A stretch of 64,000 bases of DNA from Betaproteobacteria bacterium. GTDB taxonomy: Bacteria > Pseudomonadota > Gammaproteobacteria > Burkholderiales > Casimicrobiaceae. The translations under genes were made by a program, and so were the position numbers. The DNA is taken from NCBI GenBank assembly GCA_016704895.1, contig JADIZG010000074.1, forward strand, positions 38,969 through 102,968. The letters run 5' to 3'. How positions within the stretch are numbered: position 1 is the stretch's first letter; every line of letters begins with the position of its first letter. This document shows positions 30,471-38,705 of this stretch, in pieces. The notes under the pieces are model-generated. The model was given only the letters and a program-made list of their open reading frames with translations, did not search any database and was not told the DNA's origin.

Positions 30471-31774
30471 TACCGCTTGTCGATCGCCGGCACGCTTCGC
30501 CGCGTCGCGCCCTTGTAGAGCTGGCGGGGGCGGCCGATCTTGTACTCGGGGTCGGCGATCATCTCGTTCAGCTGCGCGATCCACCCCACCGTGCGCGCGA
30601 GCGCGAAGATCGCCGTGAACAGCGACGTCGGGATGCCGATCGCCTTCTGCACGATGCCCGAGTAGAAATCGACGTTCGGGTACAGCTTGCGCTGCACGAA
30701 GTACTCGTCCTCCAGCGCGATCTTCTCGAGGCCCATCGCGAGCTTGAACAGCGGGTCGTCGTGCAGCCCGAGCGCCTCGAGCACCTCGTGGCAGGTCTCG
30801 CGCATCAGCTTCGCGCGCGGGTCGTAGTTCTTGTACACGCGGTGGCCGAAGCCCATCAGCTTCACGTTGCTGTTCTTGTCCTTGACCTTCGCGATGAACT
30901 CGCCGATCCGCGCGATGCCTCCCTGCGCCTGGATCTCGTAGAGCATGTTGAGCGCCGCCTCGTTCGCGCCGCCGTGCGCCGGTCCCCAGAGGCAGGCCAC
31001 GCCCGCCGCGATCGCCGCGAACGGGTTCGTGCCCGACGACGCGCACAGCCGCACCGTCGAGGTCGACGCGTTCTGCTCGTGGTCGGCGTGCAGGATGAAG
31101 ATGCGGTCGAGGGCGCGGACCAGCACCGGGTTGACCTGGTAGTCCTCGCACGGCGTCGCGAACATCATGCGCATGAAGTTCGCGGCGTACGAGAGCTCGT
31201 TGCGCGGGTACATGTACGGCTGGCCCATCGAATACTTGTAGGCCATCGCGACCAGCGTGGGCATCTTCGCGATCAGCCGGATCGCCGAGATGTCGCGCTG
31301 CTTCGGGTCGTGCAGGTTCATCGAGTCCGGGTAGAAGGCGGACAGCGCGCCCACGAGCCCGGTCATCACGGCCATCGGGTGCGCGTCGCGCCGGAATCCG
31401 CGGAGGAAGAACTGCATCTGCTCGTTCACCATCGTGTGCGCGGTGACGCGAGCGTCGAACTCCTTCTGGTGATCGGCGTTCGGCAGCTCGCCGTAGAGCA
31501 GCAGGTAGCAGACGTCGAGGAAGTCGCAATGCACCGCCAGCTGCTCGATCGGATAGCCGCGGTAGAGCAGCTCGCCCTTGTCGCCGTCGATGTAGGTGAT
31601 CTTCGACTGGCACGAGGCGGTCGACAGGAAGCCCGGGTCGTAGGTGAACTTGCCGGTCTTGCCGTAGAGCGTCCGGATGTCGATCACCTCCGGGCCGGTC
31701 GATCCGGCGATCATCGGGAAGGTCACCGCGGGCGAGCCGTCGGAGAACGAGAGCGTGGCGGTACGGTCGGTCAT
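30470..31774 (-). CDS. gltA: Citrate synthase, type II
   Basis: Hexameric-type citrate synthase of 434 residues, condensing oxaloacetate and acetyl-CoA. Catalytic regions: HADHEQNASTSTVR and GFGHRVYKNYDPRAKL for the two histidines, and NVDFYSGIVQKAIGIP for the aspartate. The N-terminal ATLSFSDGSPAVTFPMIAG is typical of proteobacterial NADH-sensitive forms. No frameshift. It lies between sdhE and sucA in the standard betaproteobacterial order and is clearly different from the shorter 2-methylcitrate synthase at 38706. Confidence 0.97.
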   Translation of the reverse strand: MTDRTATLSFSDGSPAVTFPMIAGSTGPEVIDIRTLYGKTGKFTYDPGFLSTASCQSKITYIDGDKGELLYRGYPIEQLAVHCDFLDVCYLLLYGELPNADHQKEFDARVTAHTMVNEQMQFFLRGFRRDAHPMAVMTGLVGALSAFYPDSMNLHDPKQRDISAIRLIAKMPTLVAMAYKYSMGQPYMYPRNELSYAANFMRMMFATPCEDYQVNPVLVRALDRIFILHADHEQNASTSTVRLCASSGTNPFAAIAAGVACLWGPAHGGANEAALNMLYEIQAQGGIARIGEFIAKVKDKNSNVKLMGFGHRVYKNYDPRAKLMRETCHEVLEALGLHDDPLFKLAMGLEKIALEDEYFVQRKLYPNVDFYSGIVQKAIGIPTSLFTAIFALARTVGWIAQLNEMIADPEYKIGRPRQLYKGATRRSVPAIDKR

Positions 31775-31844
31775 GGGCAGCTCCGGAAGCGGGCGTCGTG
31801 CGGCGCGAGTCGTCGTGCGTGTTTCTTGTCGAAGGGATACGCGG

Positions 31845-32087
31845 TCAGCTGGCGCGCAGCGCGCGCACCATCGGGGCGAGCGTCGCGTCGTCGGCTTCCG
31901 CGCGGCCGGCGATCAGGTCCCAGAGGTCGCTGTCGGTCAGGTCGAGCAGCCGGTCGAGCATCGCAACCTCCTCGTCGGTGATCGCCGCTCCCCGCGACGC
32001 GAGGAACCGCTCGAGCACGATGTCGTTCTCGAGCATTCCGCGGCGACAGCGCCACCGGAGGCGGGCGAGGCGTCGTTCGTCCGTCAT
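31845..32087 (-). CDS. sdhE: SdhE, FAD assembly factor for succinate dehydrogenase
   Basis: An 80-residue helical protein that promotes covalent attachment of FAD to SdhA. The signature RRGMLEND (about residues 15-22, the RGxxE motif) is present, followed by a five-helix-bundle sequence with the conserved DLLDLTDSDLWDLI. Position immediately after sdhB (85 bp) confirms the call. Confidence 0.92.
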   Translation of the reverse strand: MTDERRLARLRWRCRRGMLENDIVLERFLASRGAAITDEEVAMLDRLLDLTDSDLWDLIAGRAEADDATLAPMVRALRAS

Positions 32088-32172
32088 GGGGTCGGAGACG
32101 TCCGTTCCCCTCCGCCTTCCGCGAGACTGCGGGTCGGCATGCGGGGATTCGTCCCGGGTCCCATGGCGGCGA

Positions 32173-32868
32173 TCACACCGCCCGCTTGAGCATGACCTCC
32201 TTGATCCTGCCGATCTGGAGCGTCGGGTTGAGGCCCTTCGGACACACGTCGACGCAGTTCATGATCGAGTGGCAGCGGAACAGGCGGTACGGATCCTCGA
32301 GGTTGTCGAGGCGCTCGTTGGTCGCGAGGTCGCGCGAGTCGGCGATGAAGCGGTAGGCCTGCAGCAATCCGGCCGGGCCGACGAACTTGTCGGGGTTCCA
32401 CCAGAACGACGGGCACGCGGTCGAGCAGCACGCGCACAGGATGCACTCGTAGAGCCCGTCGAGCTCCTCGCGCTCCTCCGGCGACTGCAGGCGCTCCTTC
32501 TCGGGCGGCGGCGTGTCGTTGACCAGGTACGGCTTGATCGAGTGGTACTGCTTGAAGAACTGGCTCATGTCCACGATCAGGTCGCGGATCACCGGCAGTC
32601 CCGGCAGCGGCTTCAGTACCACGGGCTCGGTGAGCGTCTTCAGGTTGGTGACGCAGGCGAGGCCGTTCTTGCCGTTGATGTTCATCGCGTCCGAGCCGCA
32701 CACGCCCTCGCGGCAGCTGCGGCGGAACGCGACGGTGTCGTCGACCGCCTTCAGGCGCACGAGCGCGTCGAGCAGCATCCGGTCGTGCGGGTCGAGCGCG
32801 ACGTCGAAGTCCTGCAGGTACGGCTTCGCGTCCTTCTCGGGGTCGTACCGGTAGATGCGGAATCTCAT
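32173..32868 (-). CDS. sdhB: Succinate dehydrogenase iron-sulfur subunit
   Basis: A 231-residue iron-sulfur subunit carrying electrons from FAD to ubiquinone. [2Fe-2S] ligands lie in SCREGVCGSDAMNINGKNGL with the downstream Cys; [4Fe-4S] and [3Fe-4S] ligands lie in CILCACCSTACPSFWWN and HSIMNCVDVCPKGLNPT. The C-terminus QIGRIKEVMLKRAV is typical. Intact, 19 bp after sdhA. Confidence 0.98.
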   Translation of the reverse strand: MRFRIYRYDPEKDAKPYLQDFDVALDPHDRMLLDALVRLKAVDDTVAFRRSCREGVCGSDAMNINGKNGLACVTNLKTLTEPVVLKPLPGLPVIRDLIVDMSQFFKQYHSIKPYLVNDTPPPEKERLQSPEEREELDGLYECILCACCSTACPSFWWNPDKFVGPAGLLQAYRFIADSRDLATNERLDNLEDPYRLFRCHSIMNCVDVCPKGLNPTLQIGRIKEVMLKRAV

Positions 32869-32887
32869 GGGCGCTTCGCGCTGGGGG

Positions 32888-34651
32888 TCAGTAGGTCCGC
32901 GCCTTGGGCGGGAACGAGTCGACGGTGAGCGGCTTCAGGTTGACCGGCTTGTAGTCGAGCCGGTTCCCTTCCGAGTACCAGAGCGTGTGCTTGAGCCAGT
33001 TCACGTCGTCGCGGGACGGGTAGTCGCTGCGCGCCTGCGCCCCGCGGCTCTCGCGCCGCGCCTCGGCCGACACGATCGTCGCCTTGGCAGTCTCCATCAG
33101 GTTGTCGAGCTCGAGCGCCTCGACGCGCGCGGTGTTGAACGTGCGGCTGTGGTCGGAGATCGCGACGCGCTTCGAGCGTTCGTCGAGCTCCATCACCTTG
33201 CGCACGCCCTCGGACAGGAGCTCCTGGTTGCGGTACACGCCGCAGTGCGCCTGCATCTCCTTGCGCAGCGCGTTGGCGACGTCCGGCACGCGCTCCCCCG
33301 ACTTCGCGCCGTCGAGCCGCGCGAGACGCGCGAGCGCGCGGTCGGCGGCATCGCGCGGCAGCGGCCGGTGCGCCTGCGCCTTCAGGTTCTGCGCGACGAT
33401 GAAGTCGCCGGCCGCGCGGCCGAACACGACGATGTCGAGCAGCGAGTTCGTGCCGAGCCGGTTCGCGCCGTGCACGGACACGCAGGCGCATTCGCCCACC
33501 GCGTAGAAGCCGGGCACGACCTCGTTCGGGCTCCCGCCCTTCGGGGCGACGACCTGGCCGTTGACGTTCGTCGGGATGCCGCCCATCTGGTAGTGGATCG
33601 TCGGCACGACCGGGATCGGCTCCCTGATCGGGTCGACGTTCGCGAACTTGATCGCGATCTCGCGGATCGACGGCAGCCGCTTGATGATGACGTCGGGACC
33701 GAGGTGGTCGAGCTTGAGGAGCACGTGGTCCTTCTCCGGACCGCAGCCGCGCCCTTCCTTGATCTCCTGGTCCATCGAGCGCGAGACGACGTCGCGCGAC
33801 GCGAGGTCCTTGAGGTTCGGCGCGTAGCGCTCCATGAAGCGCTCGCCGTTGCAGTTGAGCAGGATGCCGCCCTCGCCGCGCACGCCTTCGGTGATCAGCA
33901 CGCCCGCGCCGTGCACGCCGGTCGGGTGGAACTGCCACATCTCCATGTCCTCGAGCGGGATGCCCGCCCTCGCGGCCATCCCGAGGCCGTCGCCGGTGTT
34001 GATGAACGCGTTGGTCGACGCGGCGAAGATCCGGCCCGCGCCGCCGGTCGCGAACAGCGTCGCCTTCGCCTGCAGCACCATGACCTCGCCCGTCTCCATC
34101 TCGAGCGCGACGACGCCCAGCACCTCGCCGTCCGCGTCGCGGACGAGGTCGAGCGCCATCCACTCGACGAAGAACTGCGTGCGCGCGCGCACGTTGCGCT
34201 GGTAGAGCGTGTGCACGAGCGCGTGGCCGGTGCGGTCGGCCGCCGCGCACGCGCGCTGCACGGCCTTCTCGCCGAAGTTCGCCGAGTGGCCGCCGAACGG
34301 CCGCTGGTAGATCGTGCCGTCCGGGTTGCGGTCGAACGGCATGCCGAAGTGCTCGAGCTCGTAGACGACCTTCGGCGCGATCTTGCACATGTACTCGATC
34401 GCGTCCTGGTCCCCGAGCCAGTCGGAGCCCTTGATCGTGTCGTACATGTGCCACAGCCAGTTGTCCTCGCTCATGTTGCCGAGCGAGGCGCCGATGCCGC
34501 CCTGCGCGGCGACCGTGTGCGAGCGCGTCGGGAACACCTTCGTCAGCACCGCCACCGACAGCCCCGCCTCGGCGAGCTGCAGCGACGCGCGCATCCCGGC
34601 GCCGCCGGCACCGACGATGATCGCGTCGAACTTGCGGACGGGAAGGCTCAC
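32888..34651 (-). CDS. sdhA: Succinate dehydrogenase flavoprotein subunit
   Basis: A 587-residue catalytic subunit oxidising succinate to fumarate. Seen: FAD-binding AIIVGAGGAGMRASLQLAEA, the covalent-FAD histidine region TRSHTVAAQGGIGASLGN, active-site FHPTGVHGAGVLITEG, and HGANRLGTNSLLDIVVFGR. The GTG at 34651 is the start, with GCAGGAGC before it and a GTGA overlap with sdhD. Intact and of normal length. Confidence 0.98.
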   Translation of the reverse strand: MSLPVRKFDAIIVGAGGAGMRASLQLAEAGLSVAVLTKVFPTRSHTVAAQGGIGASLGNMSEDNWLWHMYDTIKGSDWLGDQDAIEYMCKIAPKVVYELEHFGMPFDRNPDGTIYQRPFGGHSANFGEKAVQRACAAADRTGHALVHTLYQRNVRARTQFFVEWMALDLVRDADGEVLGVVALEMETGEVMVLQAKATLFATGGAGRIFAASTNAFINTGDGLGMAARAGIPLEDMEMWQFHPTGVHGAGVLITEGVRGEGGILLNCNGERFMERYAPNLKDLASRDVVSRSMDQEIKEGRGCGPEKDHVLLKLDHLGPDVIIKRLPSIREIAIKFANVDPIREPIPVVPTIHYQMGGIPTNVNGQVVAPKGGSPNEVVPGFYAVGECACVSVHGANRLGTNSLLDIVVFGRAAGDFIVAQNLKAQAHRPLPRDAADRALARLARLDGAKSGERVPDVANALRKEMQAHCGVYRNQELLSEGVRKVMELDERSKRVAISDHSRTFNTARVEALELDNLMETAKATIVSAEARRESRGAQARSDYPSRDDVNWLKHTLWYSEGNRLDYKPVNLKPLTVDSFPPKARTY

Positions 34652-35010
34652 GCTCCTGCTCCCCAGAGAATCCGGAGGGTCCAGCCGAGGTAGAGGACGA
34701 GCACGGCGACGACCGCGGACTGCACGGTGAGGCGCAGGGCGACCGGCTTGAGGTAATCCATCGTGATGTTGCGCACGCCGACCCAGGCATGCCAGAGGAC
34801 CGACGCGACGAAGAGGAACGAGAGGAGGCGGAAGAATTCGCCGGCCCAGAGCGCCTTCCAGGACGCGTGGTCGAAGCCGCCGTTCCACATCAGCGCGCCG
34901 AGGACGACGAGCGTCCACAGCAGCATCACGACCGCGGTGACGCGCTGGACCAGCCAGTCCCGGAGGCCGTAGTGCGCCCCCACCACGTGCCTGGCAGCGA
35001 GGTTCACCAT
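34648..35010 (-). CDS. sdhD: Succinate dehydrogenase membrane anchor SdhD
   Basis: A 120-residue membrane anchor with three transmembrane helices. The N-terminal HYGLRDWLVQRVTAVVMLLW carries the usual arginine region; the second helix, with LLSFLFVASVLWHAWVGVRN, supplies the axial haem histidine. It helps bind haem b and ubiquinone. The ATG at 35010 overlaps the sdhC stop and the TGA overlaps the sdhA start, so sdhC, sdhD and sdhA are translationally coupled. Confidence 0.94.
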   Translation of the reverse strand: MVNLAARHVVGAHYGLRDWLVQRVTAVVMLLWTLVVLGALMWNGGFDHASWKALWAGEFFRLLSFLFVASVLWHAWVGVRNITMDYLKPVALRLTVQSAVVAVLVLYLGWTLRILWGAGA

Positions 35011-35402
35011 AGCCGGATCGCGACGAAGAGGGTGAGGACGATCGCCAGCACGAACACGATCGCGCTGGAGCGTCGCGCCGCAGCGAGATCGATGCCGACG
35101 TGCAGGTCGAGCAGCAGGTGCCGGACGCCGGCGAGCAGGTGGTGCAGGTAGGCCCAGGCGAGCGCCAGCGCGACGAGCTTCGCGATCGGATGCGAGACGA
35201 CCGTCGCGAACGACGCATAGGCGTCCGCCGAGCCCAGGCTCGCCTGGAGACCCCACAACGAGAGCGGGATTCCGACGAGGAACAGCAGCGCGCCGCTCGC
35301 CCGGTGCAGGATCGACAGCACGGCCGGCAACGGCTGGCGGATCGACAGCAGGTCGAGGTAGACGGGGCGCGCCGGCTTGGCGACCGGGGGTGGCGTGGCC
35401 AT
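35004..35402 (-). CDS. sdhC: Succinate dehydrogenase cytochrome b556 subunit SdhC
   Basis: A 132-residue cytochrome b subunit with three membrane helices. SILHRASGALLFLVGIPLSL is the SdhC signature, and HHLLAGVRHLLLDLHVGID provides the haem-ligating histidine. The ATG at 35402 is the first gene start of the sdh run, with a long leader (35403-35739) upstream. No strong ribosome site is visible; GAAAG lies 8-12 bases upstream. Confidence 0.94.
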   Translation of the reverse strand: MATPPPVAKPARPVYLDLLSIRQPLPAVLSILHRASGALLFLVGIPLSLWGLQASLGSADAYASFATVVSHPIAKLVALALAWAYLHHLLAGVRHLLLDLHVGIDLAAARRSSAIVFVLAIVLTLFVAIRLW

Positions 35403-35739
35403 GGCTAGCTTTCGCGGCGTGAAGGGAGGCCGCCCGGCACAGCCGCGCACGGCCGACGTGCCCCGCCGGGGGGATTCGCGCGTCGCTCCCTGGAAACGGC
35501 CATTCCGCATCGACGGGATGCCGCCGCGCGGACGCTCGCGCGGATCAGGGTACGGACATCGCTCGTCGTCGGGGTCGGCATCGTTCCGCGGCCTGGACCT
35601 GTCTCGCCATTCGCACGTCCGCGCCGAGGGTCGGACGGAAGCGGGTTCTTGTTCGTGAAGGGGGCGTTTGTGCGCAGCAGCAGGGAATTATAGCGCGGGG
35701 TTCGCGGCCTGTACCAGACCCTCGACGTTGGACGCCGCG
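35403..35739 (-). promoter_or_regulatory. Leader and probable promoter of the sdhCDAB-gltA-sucAB operon
   Basis: A 337 bp non-coding stretch between the GntR gene and sdhC. On the minus strand a perfect TATAAT lies at 35692-35687. The -35 region is weak: TGGTAC or GGTACA at 17-18 bases spacing. This predicts a leader of about 280 nt before sdhC. The rest holds no convincing gene, riboswitch or repeat that I can recognise. The long leader leaves room for post-transcriptional control, which is inference. Confidence 0.5.
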
Positions 35740-36473
35740 TCAACCGAGCTCGTTCAGGTAGTGGTGGTGAGCGGTCGCGCACAGCCCCCGCCGCAGTTCG
35801 ACGGGCCGCCCCCGTAGGTCGTCGTCACGCGCTCGACCGCGAGCAGCGGCGTGCCGGGCGCGATGCCGAGAATCGCCGCGCTCTCGGCGTCCGCCGCGAT
35901 CGCCTTGAGCGTCTCGTGCGCCTTCAGCATGCGCACGCCGAACTGGGTCTCGAAGAAGCCGTACATCGACCCGCGGTAGGCGTCGACGCGCGCCTTCGTG
36001 AGGCCGCGGAACAGCGCAGCGGGCAGCGTGATCTCGTCGAGCACGACCGGCGCGCCGGCGAACTCGAGGACGCGACGCAGCACCAGCAGCGCGTCGCCCG
36101 TCTTCAGGTCGAGCTGGCGCGCGGCCTCCGCGCCCGCCTTCGCCCGCCGCACGTCGACCAGCCGGCTGCGCGGATACTCGTCGACGCCGTCGTCGCGCCG
36201 GATGCGCAGGAAACGCGGCATCGACACCTTTTCCTCGGTGTGCGTCGCGACGAACGTGCCCTTGCCCTGGCGCCGGACGACGAGGTTGTCGTCGGCCAGC
36301 GCGTCGATCGCGCGGCGCACGGTCCCCTGCGACACCTTGAATCGCGCCGCCAGGTCGAGCTCCGAGGGGATCGCCTCGCCCGGCTTCCACGACCCCGACT
36401 CGAGGTCGCGCACGATCAGCGCCTTGATCTGCTGCCAGAGCGGGTGGAACGTCGGGGTGGACGGTGCGGGCAT
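35740..36473 (-). CDS. GntR/HutC-family regulator (frameshift near 35820)
   Basis: A 240-residue transcription factor with an N-terminal GntR winged helix (HPLWQQIKALIVRDLESGSW, KPGEAIPSELDLAARFKVSQ, GTVRRAIDALADDNLVVRRQ) and a C-terminal UTRA effector domain (VVLDEITLPAALFRGL, LGIAPGTPLLAVERV). The corrected C-terminus after a shift near 35820 ends RRGLCATAHHHYLNELG. It is divergent from mdh-prpBCD-acnA and upstream of sdhC. A palindrome in the shared promoter region is its likely operator. Control of TCA/methylcitrate genes by a carboxylate effector is inferred. Confidence 0.9.
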
Positions 36474-36563
36474 CGGCGGAGTCGGAGGCGGACGGCCGGT
36501 CCGGGCCGGCGCGAGCCCGGATTATGGGCATCCGCGCGCCCGAAGTCTATCTGCTATCTTGCA

Positions 36564-36582
36564 TCTTATATTAGATATAAGA
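36564..36582. promoter_or_regulatory. Palindromic operator for the GntR regulator
   Basis: A perfect palindrome: TCTTATAT (36564-36571), TAG, ATATAAGA (36575-36582), eight bases per arm, in a striking AT-rich island within GC-rich DNA. It ends six bases before the mdh -35 box and lies about 90 bp upstream of the GntR start. The position suits a site at which the regulator represses itself and modulates mdh transcription. Confidence 0.7.
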
Positions 36583-36587
36583 CTTGA

Positions 36588-36617
36588 TTGACACCGCCCG
36601 CGCGCGACGCCTAGAAT
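36588..36617 (+). promoter_or_regulatory. Sigma-70-type promoter of mdh-prpBCD
   Basis: TTGACA (36588-36593) and TAGAAT (36612-36617) are separated by 18 bases: a consensus -35 box with a -10 box one mismatch from TATAAT. The start of mdh at 36728 implies a leader of about 100 nt. This is the strongest-looking promoter on the plus strand of the window. Confidence 0.75.
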
Positions 36618-36727
36618 GCGCCTGCCGGATCGCCCTCGCGCCGGCGGCCTGCCCGGATCGCATTGCTGCAATGCATCAGGCGCACCGGCGGGCCGACTCC
36701 GTCCTCACCGCACCAGGAGCCCTCGAG

Positions 36728-37714
36728 ATGAAAGCCCCCATCCGCGTCGCCGTGACGGGCGCCGCCGGCCAGATCGGCTACAGCCTGCTCTTCCGCATCG
36801 CCTCCGGCGAGATGCTCGGCAAGGACCAGCCGGTGATCCTGCAGCTCCTCGAAGTGCCGGTCGACAAGCCGCAGGCCGCGCTCAAGGGCGTGATGATGGA
36901 GCTCGACGACTGCGCGTTCCCGTTGCTGGCCGGCATGGTCGGCACGGGCGACCCGAAGGTCGCGTTCAAGGACGCGCAGATCGCGATGCTGGTCGGCGCG
37001 CGCCCCCGCGGCCCCGGCATGGAGCGCAAGGACCTGCTGACCGAGAACGCCAAGATCTTCACCGAGCAGGGCCGCGCGCTCGACGCGGTCGCCGCGCGCG
37101 ACATCAGGGTGCTGGTCGTCGGCAACCCGGCGAACACCAACGCCCACATCGCGATGAAGTCGGCGCCCTCGCTCCCGAAGAAGAACTTCACCGCGATGCT
37201 GCGCCTCGACCACAACCGCGCCGTCTCGCAGGTCGCCGCGAAGGCGGGCAAGCCGATCTCGTCGATCGAGAAGATGCTCGTCTGGGGCAACCACTCGCCG
37301 ACGATGTACGCCGACTACCGCTTCGCCACCGTCGGCGGCCAGTCGGTCAAGGGCCTGATCAACGACGAGGACTGGAACCGCAACGTGTTCCTGCCCACCG
37401 TCGGCAAGCGCGGCGCCGCGATCATCGAGGCGCGCGGCCTGTCCTCGGCGGCGTCGGCGGCGAACGCCGCGATCGACCACATCCGCGACTGGGTGCTCGG
37501 CACCGATGGCCGCTGGGTGACGATGGGCATCCCGTCCGACGGCAGCTACGGCATCCCGCAGGACATCGTCTTCGGGTTCCCGGTCACCTGCGCGAACGGC
37601 GAGTACGCGATGATCCGCGACCTGCCGATCGACGAGTTCTCGCGCGAGCGCATGAACCTCACGCTCAAGGAGCTCGAGGAGGAGCGCGCCGGCGTCGCCT
37701 CGCTGCTCGGCTGA
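36728..37714 (+). CDS. mdh: Malate dehydrogenase
   Basis: NAD-dependent malate dehydrogenase of 328 residues, of the type related to cytosolic and betaproteobacterial enzymes. Seen: VTGAAGQIGYSLLFRIASGE, the substrate loop GARPRGPGMERKDLL, VGNPANTNAHIAM, LDHNRAVSQVA and the catalytic His in WGNHSPTMYADY. The ATG at 36728 follows CCAGGAGCC. The frame is open upstream but homology starts here. First gene of the mdh-prpB-prpC-prpD-acnA run. Confidence 0.97.
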   Translation: MKAPIRVAVTGAAGQIGYSLLFRIASGEMLGKDQPVILQLLEVPVDKPQAALKGVMMELDDCAFPLLAGMVGTGDPKVAFKDAQIAMLVGARPRGPGMERKDLLTENAKIFTEQGRALDAVAARDIRVLVVGNPANTNAHIAMKSAPSLPKKNFTAMLRLDHNRAVSQVAAKAGKPISSIEKMLVWGNHSPTMYADYRFATVGGQSVKGLINDEDWNRNVFLPTVGKRGAAIIEARGLSSAASAANAAIDHIRDWVLGTDGRWVTMGIPSDGSYGIPQDIVFGFPVTCANGEYAMIRDLPIDEFSRERMNLTLKELEEERAGVASLLG

Positions 37715-37786
37715 CGCCCCCCTGCCGCGGCGGCCCGCCCATCGACCGGCGGCCGGCGCGGCGCGTAGCAGGAGACCGCCATTCCC

Positions 37787-38668
37787 ATGACCCCCGGACA
37801 GAAGCTCCGCGACGCGCTCGCGGCCGAGACGCCGCTCCAGATTCCCGGCGCGATCTGCGCGTACCACGCGATCCTCGCGCAGAAGAGCGGTTTCCGCGCG
37901 ATCTACCTGTCCGGCGGCGGCGTCGCCGCCGGCTCGCTCGGCCTCCCCGACCTCGGCATCAGCAACCTCGACGACGTCCTCGTCGACGTGCGGCGCATCA
38001 CCGACGTGTGCCCGCTGCCGCTGCTCGTCGACGTCGACACCGGGTTCGGCGCTTCCGCGTTCAACATCGCCCGCACGGTGCGCTCGCTCGAGAAGGCGGG
38101 CGCCGCGGCGATGCACATCGAGGACCAGGTGGGCGCGAAGCGCTGCGGCCATCGCCCGGGCAAGGCGATCGTCACGCAGGACGAGATGGTCGACCGCGTG
38201 AAGGCGGCGGTCGACGCGCGCACCGACGCGTCGTTCGGCATCATGGCGCGCACCGACGCGCTCGCCGTCGAGGGGCTGCAGTCCGCGATCGACCGCGCGT
38301 GCGCGTGCGCCGAGGCGGGCGCCGACATGATCTTCCCCGAGGCGATCACCGAGCTCGCGATGTACCGGACGTTCGTCGACGCGGTCAAGGTGCCGGTGCT
38401 CGCCAACATCACCGAGTTCGGCTCCACGCCGCTCTACACGGTCGACGAGCTCCGCGGCGCGGGCGTCGCGATCGCGCTCTATCCGCTTTCCGCGTTCCGC
38501 GCGATGAATCAGGCGGCGCTCAACGTCTACACGCACCTGCGCGCCGACGGCACGCAGAAGGCGGTCGTCGACACGATGCAGACGCGCGCCGACCTCTACG
38601 AGTACCTCGGCTACCACGCGTACGAGCAGAGACTCGACGCGCTCTTCGCCGCGAAGGCCGAACGATGA
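37787..38668 (+). CDS. prpB: 2-methylisocitrate lyase
   Basis: Cleaves 2-methylisocitrate into pyruvate and succinate. The 293-residue product has the active-site Cys motif KRCGHRPGK, DVDTGFG, HIEDQVGAKRCG and TEFGSTPLYTVDELR, distinguishing it from isocitrate lyase (KKCGH) and from carboxy-PEP mutases. Intact, 72 bp after mdh. Succinate made here is the substrate of the divergently encoded Sdh. Confidence 0.96.
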   Translation: MTPGQKLRDALAAETPLQIPGAICAYHAILAQKSGFRAIYLSGGGVAAGSLGLPDLGISNLDDVLVDVRRITDVCPLPLLVDVDTGFGASAFNIARTVRSLEKAGAAAMHIEDQVGAKRCGHRPGKAIVTQDEMVDRVKAAVDARTDASFGIMARTDALAVEGLQSAIDRACACAEAGADMIFPEAITELAMYRTFVDAVKVPVLANITEFGSTPLYTVDELRGAGVAIALYPLSAFRAMNQAALNVYTHLRADGTQKAVVDTMQTRADLYEYLGYHAYEQRLDALFAAKAER

Positions 38669-38705
38669 GCGCCCGACCCACAGGATCCCGCCGCTCCCCG
38701 ACTCC

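Noticed and set aside
35403..35739. Riboswitch or known TCA-leader RNA motif upstream of sdhC
   Set aside because: I could not trace a specific conserved secondary structure by eye; only the -10 element is supported.
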